A stretch of DNA of 64,000 bases, taken from Lanius collurio (lineage: Eukaryota; Chordata; Aves; Passeriformes; Laniidae). The notes beneath the pieces were generated by a model. That model did no database searches. It saw nothing but the letters and a program-made list of their open reading frames with translations, and was not told the DNA's origin. Position 1 is the stretch's first letter, and every line of letters starts with the position of its first letter. The DNA lies in assembly GCA_020086605.1 (NCBI GenBank), contig JACBWW010000067.1, forward strand, positions 628,425-692,424, given 5' to 3'. Of the stretch, positions 35,664-48,386 are shown one piece after another. The position numbers were made by a program, and so were the translations under genes.

Positions 35664-38600
35664 AACTGCTTTAGTTTCCGTTAGGAGATGATGTTTCCTG
35701 ATGTGTTTTATTAGAAAAATAGCAGCATCTACAGGCTGAATAGACTAATCCCAAATCAAGAGTCTTATTGTACAGGAGATTCTCAGTCATATTTTTTGGA
35801 TTCTCTACTCTTCCACATTTTGCAGATGCTAGCTGTTTTTATTTCCAGCTGCATTAAGGTTGCTGCAAATGTGTTTTGTGTATTCCTGATACCACTTTTC
35901 TGTATGAGTAATTACTGGCAGGGGAGAGGGTCCGTGGAGTATCATTCCAGTTACTGGAAATGTTGGAATCCTCAAACTGTTCAGATATAGCCTCCAAATC
36001 TGTAAGACAGTAATAAAACTTCCAATCTCATCTACTTGCAAAATATGCTGCTTATGTATCATTAAATGTTAACTAGTTTGTTTCTTTCATTCCTTTCTGC
36101 TGTTGCAGCTTCAAGTCTCCTTTCCTTTGCCCTCCTCCCAGTCCCCTGCCACTATTTTCAGGATATAAAAAAATGAGCCCAGCAGCCCAGTCAGACTTGT
36201 CCGAGCTGACTCAGATGCCTGAGTTTAGCAATCATTTGCAAGGCTCTGCTCCAGGGATGTTGTGAGCAGTGCCACAGCCATGAATCCTGCATGTTGCTAT
36301 GGGACTGATACTGAAAAACGAAAAACATCAGAGGGCAGAGGAGCTTGGGAAAAATTGTAGTAGAGCATAAATGCTTTTTAAAATAGATTTTTATCAAAAC
36401 ATAAACTTCAGCATAAATTCAAGTCTACACCTCATTCATCACTTTATATGTAATCTGAAATATTCCTGTCTTTGGGACTTATTTTGTCAACCTTTTTCTG
36501 AACTGCAGGATTTTGGAGGGCAGGAAATAAGGTCGTGGCTCTCTGTGTTCTCACTAAACACTGGTGGGATATAGGAAGGGTTTCCCTTTACTGCCTGTGG
36601 GCCTTGACAGTTACTTGAAGTACAAAATGCATTAAGTGTCGTAATTAAATATATTACAGCTATAGGGTTTGAATATATTTTCCCATAAATTCATTTATTT
36701 GTAGAATGGGTACCAGTTAAGAGTTGGAGAACTCTTGTAATATACATTCAAGACAGTAGTGTCTCTCCCTAACTCTATTTCATACCATTAAAAACAAATA
36801 ATATCTTAAAATAAGCATCTCTGAAATGCCTATCATCTATATTTAGACTTATGCAAAACTGTAGTTTTGTTTGCATAGATAGTCATTGTTGCCCTTGCAG
36901 CCTAACAATAAAAATAAATGCTCTTGATGATTATAAAATAATTCCAGAAGTAAGCACCTGAGCAGGGCTTCTGCTCACTGGTCCTTCACTGTGCTGCTCT
37001 GAAAGGAGCCAGCCTGACCTGATGGATTCTGGCATGGCAGAGTCAGTAGAGACATCTATTAGGAGAAAAGAAGAACATGAACAAGAAATAAAAAAGAAGA
37101 GAGGCATTCTCAAAATGCTTGAGAGACTTTGGAATCTGTGAGCAATGGCACGTTTGTGTTGCCTGGAAGTTGCTATGGGTACTGGCGTTTAAAAGCCAAA
37201 CACAGAGGGCAGGCCTTAGGGACATAAGTCCCATTTAAAATCCTATAAGAATTAGTGTTCTTTTAAATCTGCTTGGATGCTTTTGAAAAATCATCCCTCA
37301 AAAGGGTTCTTTGTCTAAGTGCTCTGCAGGTTCATCCTGTCAGCAGCACCATTGTGATTTAACCAGTTGGCTTCTGCCTTCACTTATCCAAAGAGCATTC
37401 CTTCCAACAGACCTGAAAGCTCCCTGCCTTCCTCTATCAGCCTTTTGCTTGGCTGCTCTTATAGCACGTATCAGAGAATTAAATGAAACATATGCTCAGC
37501 AACTCTGTGGCTCCTTCTTTCCTCCCTGCTGTTCACACGCTGTCTGTGAGGCCTGTGTCTCTTTCAGGAAGGTATTTTGTTATGGTACCTCTGAAACACC
37601 CATCTCACCAGTGTATAAGCTTTGTTGGAGCAGGTAGCAGTTAAGCCACAGCTGTCTCAAACAGTGCACTCTGCAGGCCCACAGCATTGCAAATATTTAA
37701 CAAACCTGTTAATAATACATCCCAAACCATAGAGGCTCTGGAGATTCATCAGGATTTCTACTACCTGTGGTGCTGACAAATTCAGCTGACATTACACACT
37801 GAGACACACACATAAGCATGCACTCAATGTTCAAATATATACATAATTTCTGATTTATAATAGCAGTGTTGTACATTAGGATAGAATGTTTTCAAAGGAT
37901 TATTCTCCTCCTTGAAGGGATAAATTCTCTTGATTTTCAGTCTTGTGCTTTTCTGTATTCTGGCACATGTAATCAACCAGCAGCGTTTTCTTCTTCATGT
38001 CTTCTTGGTTGGACGGCAGTGGACAGCAAAGAATTCATTAAAACTGAACAGCCAAAATGCTGATAGAATATAATGTGCCTGTGACTCAAATGGTGGATTT
38101 TTTCCTGTGAGGTCTGGTATATTGTGTACATACAGAACGGTGTGTATGTATATAGAGGAGTTTTGGTCGATTTCCATCTTTCTTGGCAAACTGTCTAGGA
38201 TGAGGATTATGGTCTAAAACCCCCATTAACACAGAGAAAACAAATCTTGCTTAGCCTTTGTGAATTTATGCATATGTGCCCCATGATTTTTTACAAGCAA
38301 AATGGTTTTACTTTGCCACCCCCTCTTAAGCTGACTGAAAGCACCATGGGCAGACCAGGGCTGCTTTACACCCAAACTAAAGAGATTGTTGTTCAGAATG
38401 AATTTCATGGGCCTCTTGCTGAAGGCCCATTGCTGCCTCTTAGCTGGCTGAGAGGAGGAACTCAGCTGAGTAGGTACGCACTGCTTGGAAACTATCTAAG
38501 CACCTGCTATCAGGATGCCCTGTCTTGATCTACAAGTGAAACAACCTCACAGGGCACTGCTTCTTTTCAAAGTAACGCAGGAGGAAAGTGTCAAGCATTC

Positions 38601-39352
38601 AGATTGCATAACTAAATACTGAGAAGTGGGAATTTCATAAAGGGAGATTGAATGCAGCCCTCTTGTGGTGTTCACTTTGGAACAAGAGAACCAAATGTAT
38701 TTTGCTAGTTTGGTATTTTCTTTGCTTAGAATGACAAGCTTCTAACTATGTATTTCATGCTTTTTCATTTCACACAACAGTAAAAAAAAAGTCAGAATGG
38801 AAAGCTTTTGCTGGCAGGGCTTTGAAGTTGATCTGCTGTGTGAGAAGCTGTGAAAAAATAAAGCAAATTCCATAATCTGTAATGTTCTCTGGAAGAGCCC
38901 AAGAGGTGTGAACCTGAGGAAATGAACAGTTTCTTCCTCGGAGAAAGGTGGAATTCGAGAGTATCTGGTTATAATTCCAGAAATGTTGCCTTCATTTTCA
39001 AATATTCTGTAGTAACTCTTTTACAGCTGTTATTTCAGCATTGTTTTCTCAAAATATTTTGCTATCCAGAAACACATTCCTAAGATACTTTCATTATTTT
39101 AGTAGAAGCATTGTGGCAAATGCAACAGGATGGAAGTAGTGGAGATAGATGAAAGAAATTAGAGGATTGAAGATTTATACTTTGACAATAGTGCATACAT
39201 CCACATCTTGTAGATACAATAATGAGGTTTATGTCCATGAGTAGTCCAGACTACACTTTAGCAAACAGTAGTCTGTCAAAGGGATACTTGCACATGGTTA
39301 CATAATAGGCATCTAGCTCTCAGATTTTGTTCTCTTAAAAAAGAAATAAGGA

Positions 39353-39368
39353 CACCCCCCCACCCCCC
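39353..39368. repeat. C-rich tract
   Basis: Two runs of six to seven C are separated by an A. It is followed by an A-rich stretch with aaataaacaaagaaat-type sequence. This is low-complexity sequence. Confidence 0.8.
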
Positions 39369-41510
39369 AAATAAACAAAGAAATAAAAAACCACACAAAA
39401 GTTTTTCTAGTTTTCAAGTGATGTTTCTTTGTTGGTTTTCATTACTAAATTTTACTTCTGCTTTATGGAGCAGAAATGTCATGTTGTTTTTTCCTCCGTG
39501 GAATCTGCTATGTATACCTGATGTGGAAAAAAATCAAGAGCTCTCTTGAAAAGGAGCACCAGCATAGTTTTAATCCCAGAAGTATGACACTTCACAAAAA
39601 TCCTTCTCTGAAAAATATTAAACGCACTAAGAAACCAATTATAAACAAATAGGAACATGAGCAGCATGCTGGTCAGGCTTTTGTCACAAAATAAACAAAG
39701 ACGGTTGAGACCTGCATGTAAAATATATTTTGTCTGCTACTTAGCACACACTGTAGCTAAAATGGAAAATTCTGTAGAGCTGAATGATAGCACTAAGTGA
39801 ATTGGCATTTGCAATTAGTTTTCCAGTGGTTTGGCAGTATTAATAATGCAGCAGAAGGACAGGATATCCTTCAACTAAGTCAGTATGAAAAAAGGTTTTC
39901 ATTAGCATTACAATGAACTCTGAGAACCAGGTATTCTTACTCACAGGAAATAAGGTTTGAGGAAATAAATTTTGCGTTTGAAACTGTTGGGTGAATTTTG
40001 GAGCATATCTAAATATGACTATTATCAGAAACTGGTTTTAGAATAGTGTAAGGATAAAGTGTCTTTCTCAGGCTGTTATTATAATTCATAAGATAATATT
40101 TTCAACAGTGTTTATTATACAAAAGAATGTTCAGAACCAGATAAATACACTAGGGAGCCTGGTTAAATAGGAATAAACCAAAGGAGTTACTTAAAGTTAC
40201 AAGAGAAGCAAAATGCTGACATAGATAAGATAAATTATTCTTTCTGTTGTTTTTCCATAGTAGTCTATTTTGGTCAAAACCAAAGAGCAGTAACTAATAT
40301 ATTTGCATATTTGTGGTTAAAATTTACATGAAGTTCACAAACGCTGTGATTTATCAACCAAGGTAATATGAGATTGAAGCAATCCAGTCCAGAGGAGCAG
40401 ATTCTTATCAGCAGAATCTTGGCACTGAAATAGATTTATTGGAAGCCATCATTTGCAAGTTGCTAACAAGGAAGGAGTAGATGAGGAAGCAGAGTGCCTT
40501 TTTGTAACTGTTGTCACCACAGGGCAGTTGTGTTTGTCACAATGGTCAAATTAGTTCAGCCTTAATACCATAGTGTGGAATTCTTCTAAAATGGAGTTGA
40601 CCTTCTGGCAGCCTATAGAAGCTTTGAAATTTGGTGCCTTTGCCAGTGTACCCCATCCTGAACTGTGTGTTTAGATATGAGCCAGCTACCTCTTTATCAG
40701 CCAGTAAAATCTTTTAGGTCAATTACAATGTGAGCTATTACACAATAGCTCAGGGTCATCCAAATTCTGTCTTTTCCACATACTTGGTTAGAACACTAGC
40801 AGGATTTTTATAAAAGCTCTCTTCCTACACTTACCTGCTCTAAACACTCCAAATCCACTTTCACTTTTAAGTCATTGTGGGTCTGTCCTCTGTGTGTCCT
40901 GGTGCTCCTGCGTCAGATAGGCCTGAAGAGTGTCCTAAGTGGCATCGCAGTTCTGCAGAAGACAGTTCATTCTTCAGTGTTCCTTCTCTCATTCACCACC
41001 TGGTTTTTTTCTGTCTTCATCTGAGAGCAGAGGCAGGAAACTCTCAAGTTCAAGAGAATTAAGAAATCTCAAGCCTTCTTGATTTTGTCTGTTGGACATT
41101 TCTTCTTTCTTCTCTGTGCACTCACCACCAAATTCTTCCTCTGGAACCAGCTACAGTGCAATTAATTGCTGGTAATTTCTGTGTGTTATGCTCAGCTTGT
41201 TCTCTTGAAAGAAGCCATAATTTGGATACGCCCCTCTCTGAAGCTTGAAAAACATGATGCTTTGCTAATTGTCTTCAACAAAGGCACTCCAGATCAGGTA
41301 TTTGTCAGAAGGACCCTTCTGTAGCCCCTGTGAGACTTCTGCTCTGCATACTTCCATCCGAGGCAGCCCTGGTTGTGCTGATGCCTCGAAGTTGCCCAGT
41401 ACAATAATGTTTTAGTCTGACATTTAATGGATAGAATTTCTTGCCACACAACAGGCACTTGTGATAGTAAAATTTCCAACTCAACACTGGTGAGATATAT
41501 TTGGTTCCTT

Positions 41511-41524
41511 TTTTTTTTTTTTTT
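41511..41524. repeat. poly-T tract
   Basis: A T homopolymer creates a Lys-rich stretch in an overlapping minus-strand open frame (41294-41653). That is one reason the frame is not accepted as a gene. Confidence 0.8.
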
Positions 41525-44500
41525 GTTCAGTGTAAAGAATGCACCCCATAGATGACATTTTGAGTGAAATTCAATTAGCTGTGTTTTATAAACAGTCATG
41601 AACAATCGAGTCCCCCAAACTTTGTGTTTTAGATGACAGCTGGTCACTCTCAAAGGAAATTGCTTCCAGCGGGTGATGTGCTGGAACGATCTTATCTATC
41701 AGACTGGAAGGCAGTTCCATGTTGAGAAAAGCTCCCAGAGGATGTGTGAGTAAGGCTCCACGAGGGACTGGAAGGTCTGTACCAGCACCTCAGTAGTGCC
41801 CTGGGCAGAAGACAGAGACTTGAGGGCAGGTGTCCAGCTGTAGCTTTGCCATGAATTTTGAACTGGGCTTGAAAATAAATGCCTGAAACACCAAGTCTGG
41901 AAAGGAAAAGAGATTAAGCCTCTGCTAGCAAACAAACAGCAGGTAGTCACCTTGGTAAGGGTAGGTGAAATTTCGTCCAAAGTGTCTAGCCCAGGAATAG
42001 CAGATGTGAGTGGAACCTAATCCCAAAACTGCAAACTGCTTTAAGTACCTTGAGAGGGAGGGAAATGGCAAAGTTGTTTTTGTCAAACCTGTGCCCCAGC
42101 TATTGCAACACCTCAGTATTGATCAGTCTTAGTGTACTGTGAAAATACAAACATGTTTAATGTTTGGGGCATTTTTTTGTTTAATATAATATAGCAGTTC
42201 TGTCTTATCTAGTCATAAGGTAGAAATTCCTTTCCAGAAATTTCAGTGGCTTTTATTGTAAGATTGTGGTAAGATAATTTTAGGTGTCTGATTTGGCCAC
42301 CAGATCTTTGCAGAATCCCTCACTTGGTGGAGTTAGTAGAAAATTCATATTGACTGTACTAGAAAGGTGGTTGCATGTGTTCTTGCATGTGACCAAAAGA
42401 TGTATAATGTCGATATACAGCATTTTTTAAAATCCCAGTGTATCAAACAGGTATTGATGTGTTTATTCTAAATTTCAGTGAGGCATTCTCTGCTTATCTT
42501 GTATGTCAGTATGTTGGGATAGGTGGAATGACTTTGAGAAAAGGAATACAAAGGAGGGGAGAGCTTAGATCTGTGTTTGAACTCAGTTGAGTGAAACTGA
42601 AATGTGCATCCCCTTTAAGTGTAAAACATCAGAAAAAAAGAATCAAAACACAGAAGAGGTGAAGATGAGTGGGAAATTGCTACTCATCTGTTGAATGGAA
42701 ACTTGATGTTAAATAAGATCTTCTTATGTTTCACCGTTTGAAACACAGTAAGAGTTCCAGGAACTAATTACCTAGCAATGGATGATGACATGGAAATATA
42801 TTAAATATACATAGATAGCTAACCATGAATACTTGATGCATGCAAAAGAAGAGTCTAGTTAATTTTTATGTAAATTAAGCAACATTGAAAGTGGCAATAT
42901 AATAAGCAACAACACTGTTTTGCATTTGAATAAAACAAAGCAGCAAATTCACACTTGAAATAGAGCCTTTCTTCTTAAACGGTCTTTTCCTGGGTAGATA
43001 TTTTAATGTCTGCTTTATTCTCAGTAAAAATGTGGTGTTCATAGGTGACATCTTGTGCAGAAACAATCAGACAATTTAGGCTTTTAAAAGCTAATTTAAT
43101 TCTTTGGTGGATTTCATGTCTGTGTTCTCCCTTTTAATGGTTAAAGGGGCTCCTTTGAATCAGTGTGATAAGAAGGCATAGTTAATGCCAAGATTGTAAG
43201 GATTGCTTATTTCCAAAACTTTGTGGAAGTAATGAAAAGGGGTGGTCCCTCCAAAGGGAGTGTGTTGTGTGTAGGCTGGTGTGGCAGAGGTGGAGATACT
43301 CTAAGGTGGACTCCGCTGCACCTTGGGGAACAGCTCCATCACAAATTCAGCTCAAGCCTGTCATCTGACAGATAGAAAACTCACTTGTGGTGACTGAGTG
43401 GAGAATAAAAGCTGAGAAGGATTGAGGAGGAGGAAAAAGTTCAAAAAGAAGGTGCATTTGTCTTTAGCCTTCTCCTGGAGATTGCTTGATAGATGGCAGT
43501 GTTTATCATGACTTTATGCATGGTTTATTTATGCTGCTCCTCTTACTTCATTTCAGAATTGTCCATGGATGCACAAAAGATTCAGATTAGATGTATATAC
43601 CTTTAAAACTCTCTTGGAGCTGTTAGTCTTTGAGGGTCAGGGAGGAGGGTATTAAAGCCATTCTGAAATGTGTTGGAATTAATATGTACTGGTAAACAAA
43701 CTTCAAGGCCTGTGAAAGAACAGCTGCCTTTGGCACGTTTCAGTGGTAAGCATATGGCTATGCAAGTTTGCAATACAAATCCCGAGGCATTTAGATCAGT
43801 GCCTGTCAAACAGTTTGTCATGACAGAGAGTTCAGCTTGAAGCTGCAAATTTGGTGCTGTTCCTTCTTTCTAATCTACTGTTGAATTTGATTAGTTGAGC
43901 CACCACTCAGCTTCCTGTGAGAAAGAAGTCCTTCAGCAGCAGTAAATAAACTGCCAGAGGCATGCAGGGCACAGTGTTTTACCCCTGTGTTGTACAGTAC
44001 TGTGTATTACAAAAGTTTGAATGACTCTGGAAGGGCTGAGGACTAGTGTTTTTATTAGGGATGATTAACAAAAATTGAAAGCATCATCTGAGTTCATATT
44101 ATAATGGCCAAAATAAAAATAGGCTTTTATTGCAAACAGTCTACATGTGTAAAGGTTGTAGATGAGGCTTTAACAATTGAGCTGAAAATCAAAAATACAA
44201 GATTCTTATTTTTTTCCTTAGCTTGTTTCCAAATCTACAACTTTGACATGGAGTTGAAGTCTAAAATAAATGAATAATTTTATTTATAAATGTCTGAGAA
44301 ACAGAATCAGAAAAATCATAGTGAATTAGCTTTATAGTTGCTAATGAGTACTGTGTTTGTACATGGAAAGTGCTAAGACTTGGTCATTGACATTATAAAA
44401 TTTGAATCTTCCTTCACAGGTCAGGTTTGGGCTTTGAGTTTAAAAGCTGGTGCAAAACTGAATATTTGAAGGTCTAACATATTCTTTAGCACTGAGGCCA

Positions 44501-44599
44501 TATTTCTTTAACACATTTCTGCTTCCAATATAATTAAATCTTAAAGGATTATTTTATTCCATTGATTGTAGAACTGGTGATTTTAATTGGATGAAACCA

Positions 44600-44647
44600 A
44601 CAGTGAAAACAAAATAGAAAGAGAGAGAAAAAGAAAAAAAAAAAAAA
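44600..44647. repeat. purine-rich GA/A tract
   Basis: An A/G-rich segment with gagagag and a terminal run of 13-14 A lies just upstream of a long open frame at 44744. It is simple sequence with no recognised element attached. Confidence 0.75.
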
Positions 44648-47600
44648 TGACACTCAGAAATTGACAAACATCATAAAGCTATTTGTGGAATCCTTATTTG
44701 GCTTTCTTACATGTATATGTGAGATGATTTGGTCTTTAGCTAAATGATTGCATGCCATTGTCCCCACACACACATCCTCTGCCTCATTGAGCACTCACTG
44801 AAGGAAGGACTTTTAAATATTTTGTTTTCCTCTCCTCTTCAGTGTGTGGCCCTGGGGTTTATATGCTGCATTATTCAAACTCTTCTGCGAAAACAGATTT
44901 TCTATATAAGCATCTCTGCTGCTTGCTGCTCTAGGACTAGAGTGCTTCCTGATTTTGAAAGAATTTATTTTCACAATGCCTGTATTTCTCATGTGTGTGG
45001 GAAATGGAAGTGTGCAGCAAGACTGAGGTCAGGTCTGCTGGGTGGTTTCAGCCACCTGTGGGCTTGTTTTCCAGTGGTCGTGCTTTCCATGCCCCTTTCA
45101 GCTCAGCCTGCTCAGCAGTGCTCAAAAACTGACCCCAGAAACGTCCACTCAGCCCAGCCAGAAGATGAGAAATTCAAGTATGTTTATGAAAAAGGCAGAA
45201 ATAGCATTCAGTTCTCTTGGGTTTTATTTAGCAAGAAGACTGGTTTGAGACTCAGCTGCCTAAAGTTGAACTTGTCCTGTTTGCTTCCCCTTTTCTCTGT
45301 TTTGTTTGCTACAGACCTTTATGCAGCAGATGAAGCAAAGCTCCTGCATTCAGTTGTTAGACAGCCCTGATTCACCGCAGGTTCGGGTCCTGGGGCAAAG
45401 TAGTATATCATCACAGAACTAAAGATAATATCCATTATATAGGCAGAGGCAACCTTAGATCTGGCATTTCCCTACATCTGAGAAATGAACTTTACAACCT
45501 AATGTTCTTCCCTACTGATGTTTTCAAACACTAAATCAGCTGCTGATCACAAAACAGATACTGCCACCATCCCTCCACAGGCTGGGTCTCTGCTTTGGTT
45601 GCCAAATTCCCTTCCAGAGTTGTTAAATAGTTGTCCCCTTTGCATTTGAATCAGATGGCTTCCTTCCCTGTGCTACATGGGTGGTCATATGCAAGAGCCA
45701 CAAGGGGATGGGGTCCTTTACTCAGAGGGAATGGTGCATGAATGAGGACTAGAAGCTGAGAATACTCAGTAAGGACAGATTCTTTTTAAATTTCAGCTGT
45801 AAACTCTACAGAATGTTTGCTGAGCATTTGCAAAATTAAGATTCTTCAAAGGCTCATAGTTGTTGGCCAAATTTGGGATGTTTTCTTGAAAGTTGGCAAA
45901 AGGCATATTACTGACACAAATACCATCTCCTGCCAAACTTCAAGTCCCAGTTCCAAGACTTGGGGATGTTATTCCTTTCCAAAGAAAAAACCATCTGAAA
46001 TTCTTTGTGACTTTTTAAGTAACAAAAACATTTTTTCCATAGCCTCAGTCTTTGATATAGCTGAATTGCTTTAACTGAGATTGTGGTGCTCCTTCTTCCC
46101 TTCAAAAAAAATAAAAGAAAGACTCTGAGTCTGAAAGAGCCTGGAAATTTAAACCACTTCAGTCAGAGAGGTTTAAACTTGTTGTTGCACATAGCAATTA
46201 CAGTAGGTTCTTGTAATGAAAGAGTTGGGAAATTGCAATGTGGAGGTACTAAGCCTGCTTTATCGTAAAAGAAATTGGCTGTTGTCATCTGAGTTGTTTC
46301 ATACTAGCATAAAATTGGTGTTCAGGAACTTTTATTTTTAGATGAAATAGCCCTATCTGGACTGGACAATCTGTCCTGCTTCGATTTTTCCTTGGTTGGG
46401 AGAACGTGTGCTATGTTGGCATTGCCACTGTGCAGACTCAGTCCAGCCATCTAAGGCTGGTTTGTTAGGAGATTGTCTTGCAAGAGGAAACATCTTTTTG
46501 TGACAAGAATGTGAAGAATTTTGTTTCTAATAGCATCTTACCCTTTATGGGTAAAGTTATTTTGCTGCCTTCCAAGTTGAATCCAGCTCTCACCGACTTT
46601 AGTGCAGATCTGCTGCTTTTCTGCCTTACTTTTGCAAGTGTGAGTATTTAGCTGGGATTAGTTCAGCTGTCTTGAAATACCTACAGATTTGTCGCTGTAC
46701 ATCCAGTCAAGTATTTGCACTTCTTTTAGCTAGAATGTATAGATTTGCACTTGGAAGCTCAGGTTTTTATTTCCCGGCTAAACTTTAGTAAAGCTGAACC
46801 AGGAAGGCATTCGTAAATTGCTTTGGTTCTCAACAAGTTCCACAACTGGGGTGGAAGGGATGGGGGCTTATCAGTCTACCCAAAAGCTTGGTAACCAACT
46901 GTGTAGTTTTATGTGCATGTAAACCAGTGACTGCTGCTGGGGAAAAATACAGAAAAAGGATTGTTTTACAACGGGAGAATTTTTCTTATATGATTCACCA
47001 TCTGGCCTGCAAATCCTGATGTCACAGCACTGGTTGTAGGGGGAAGGAGCAAACCTGCTATGCCACAGCCAGAAAAGAAAAGGAGGTGGATGAAGCTGCT
47101 TCATTTTGATGACAGTGGAGAATGCCATTCAAGTGCTGTGGCTTCATCTAAAGCAGCAGGGTAATCAGACCAGGTGGCAAAATAAAATCATTCTTACATG
47201 TATGAACAGGCATATGACTCAATTTGATACATCTGAAAAGACCATGGGGTATTGAACTATTTTACTTTCATGAGGGGTGGGTACATGAAGAATCCAAATC
47301 TCCTCTTCACACTCATGTGCTCGCTGTACTACAGAATAGATTGGTAAGTCTGGCAGATTGGCCATTTTCTGGGATACTGTTCTTTCTTTTCTCCAGTTGA
47401 CTGTCGTCCTCTGAAATTTGGGATTCGCTGTCTCCTCTTGTATATGAGCAGAGGTTGCTGGGAATTCAGTGCTTTATTTCTATTGATCAAGGAAATAATA
47501 TTAATTCATTAGAAGTCGGCTTGATATTAGGTGTCAGCATTGCTGTTTTTAAATTGCTTGTGTCTTGTAGATACAGATGAATCAAAAACATTACCCACGG

Positions 47601-47694
47601 CTATTAACAAGTGTAAATGCCTTCTAATACTCTCTGGTCAATCTGTTATTATCTCAAGCTTTTTGAGCCCCTTGTTGGGTTCCAAAAAGCAGGG

Positions 47695-47818
47695 AATCAC
47701 AAACACATAGAAAGGTTTGGGTTGGAAGGAACCTTAAAGATCATCTTTTTCCATCCCCTGCTATGGGTGGGGCCACTTTTCACTAGACCAGCTTGCTCAA
47801 AGCTTCATCCAACCTGGC
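47695..47818 (-). mobile_element. short CR1 LINE 3' fragment (antisense)
   Basis: The blocks ggtttgggttggaaggaacc, aaagatcatc, ccatcccctgctatgggtgg, cactagaccagcttgctcaa and catccaacctggc are the reverse complement of a CR1 3' terminus. Only about 120 bases remain before unrelated sequence starts, so this copy is severely 5'-truncated. Confidence 0.85.
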
Positions 47819-48369
47819 AAAGCAATTCATTACAAATATTTAACAAGGAACAGTTAAACATTTTTCTTTTCTAGAATATCTTTTAGGTTGTGGGATTCTT
47901 TTGATATTTTAATTTTTTTTTTTATGTAACAAAAACACTGTGCTTGGTATAAAATAATTCAGTAAAATACTGGTAAGTCTCCATTTTCAGATTAGTCTCT
48001 CTTTGAAAAAGAATGTTGTAGAAATACCAAAAGACAAAAGATATTTACCAGAATTTATAGAACTTTAGCACTTGTTTTTGTAGAATGTATGCTCTTTCTT
48101 ACACAAATACTACAGATATTGTTTGCTTTAATTCCCATTTTGCTTTTTAAACAACAGGAGTCATAAGAAAAGAAACTAAATGTTCTACTAAATGTGGCTA
48201 TTATGCTATATTTAAAGCTACTTAACTTGAAATTAGTAAGACAGCAGTGGCTTGTGTGTTGTAATGACCATAATAAAGAAACGGTTTTGATAAAATCATG
48301 ACATGGCCTGCTGTACTTCATATGAGACAGGATCATTCTAAAATGAGCAAATATCTTCCTCACTCCAGA

Positions 48370-48386
48370 CAAACAAACAAACAAAA
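48370..48386. repeat. (CAAA)n microsatellite
   Basis: About four CAAA units are readable. The tract is short and simple. Confidence 0.75.

Noticed and set aside
41294..41980. Two minus-strand open frames in the same register, the lower one overlapping a frame with a zinc-finger-like CLLCGKKF...H.C pattern
   Set aside because: The two parts are separated by adjacent stops. One includes Lys residues encoded by a poly-T tract, and the Cys/His spacing appears once only and in a different frame. This is not enough to call a zinc-finger relic.
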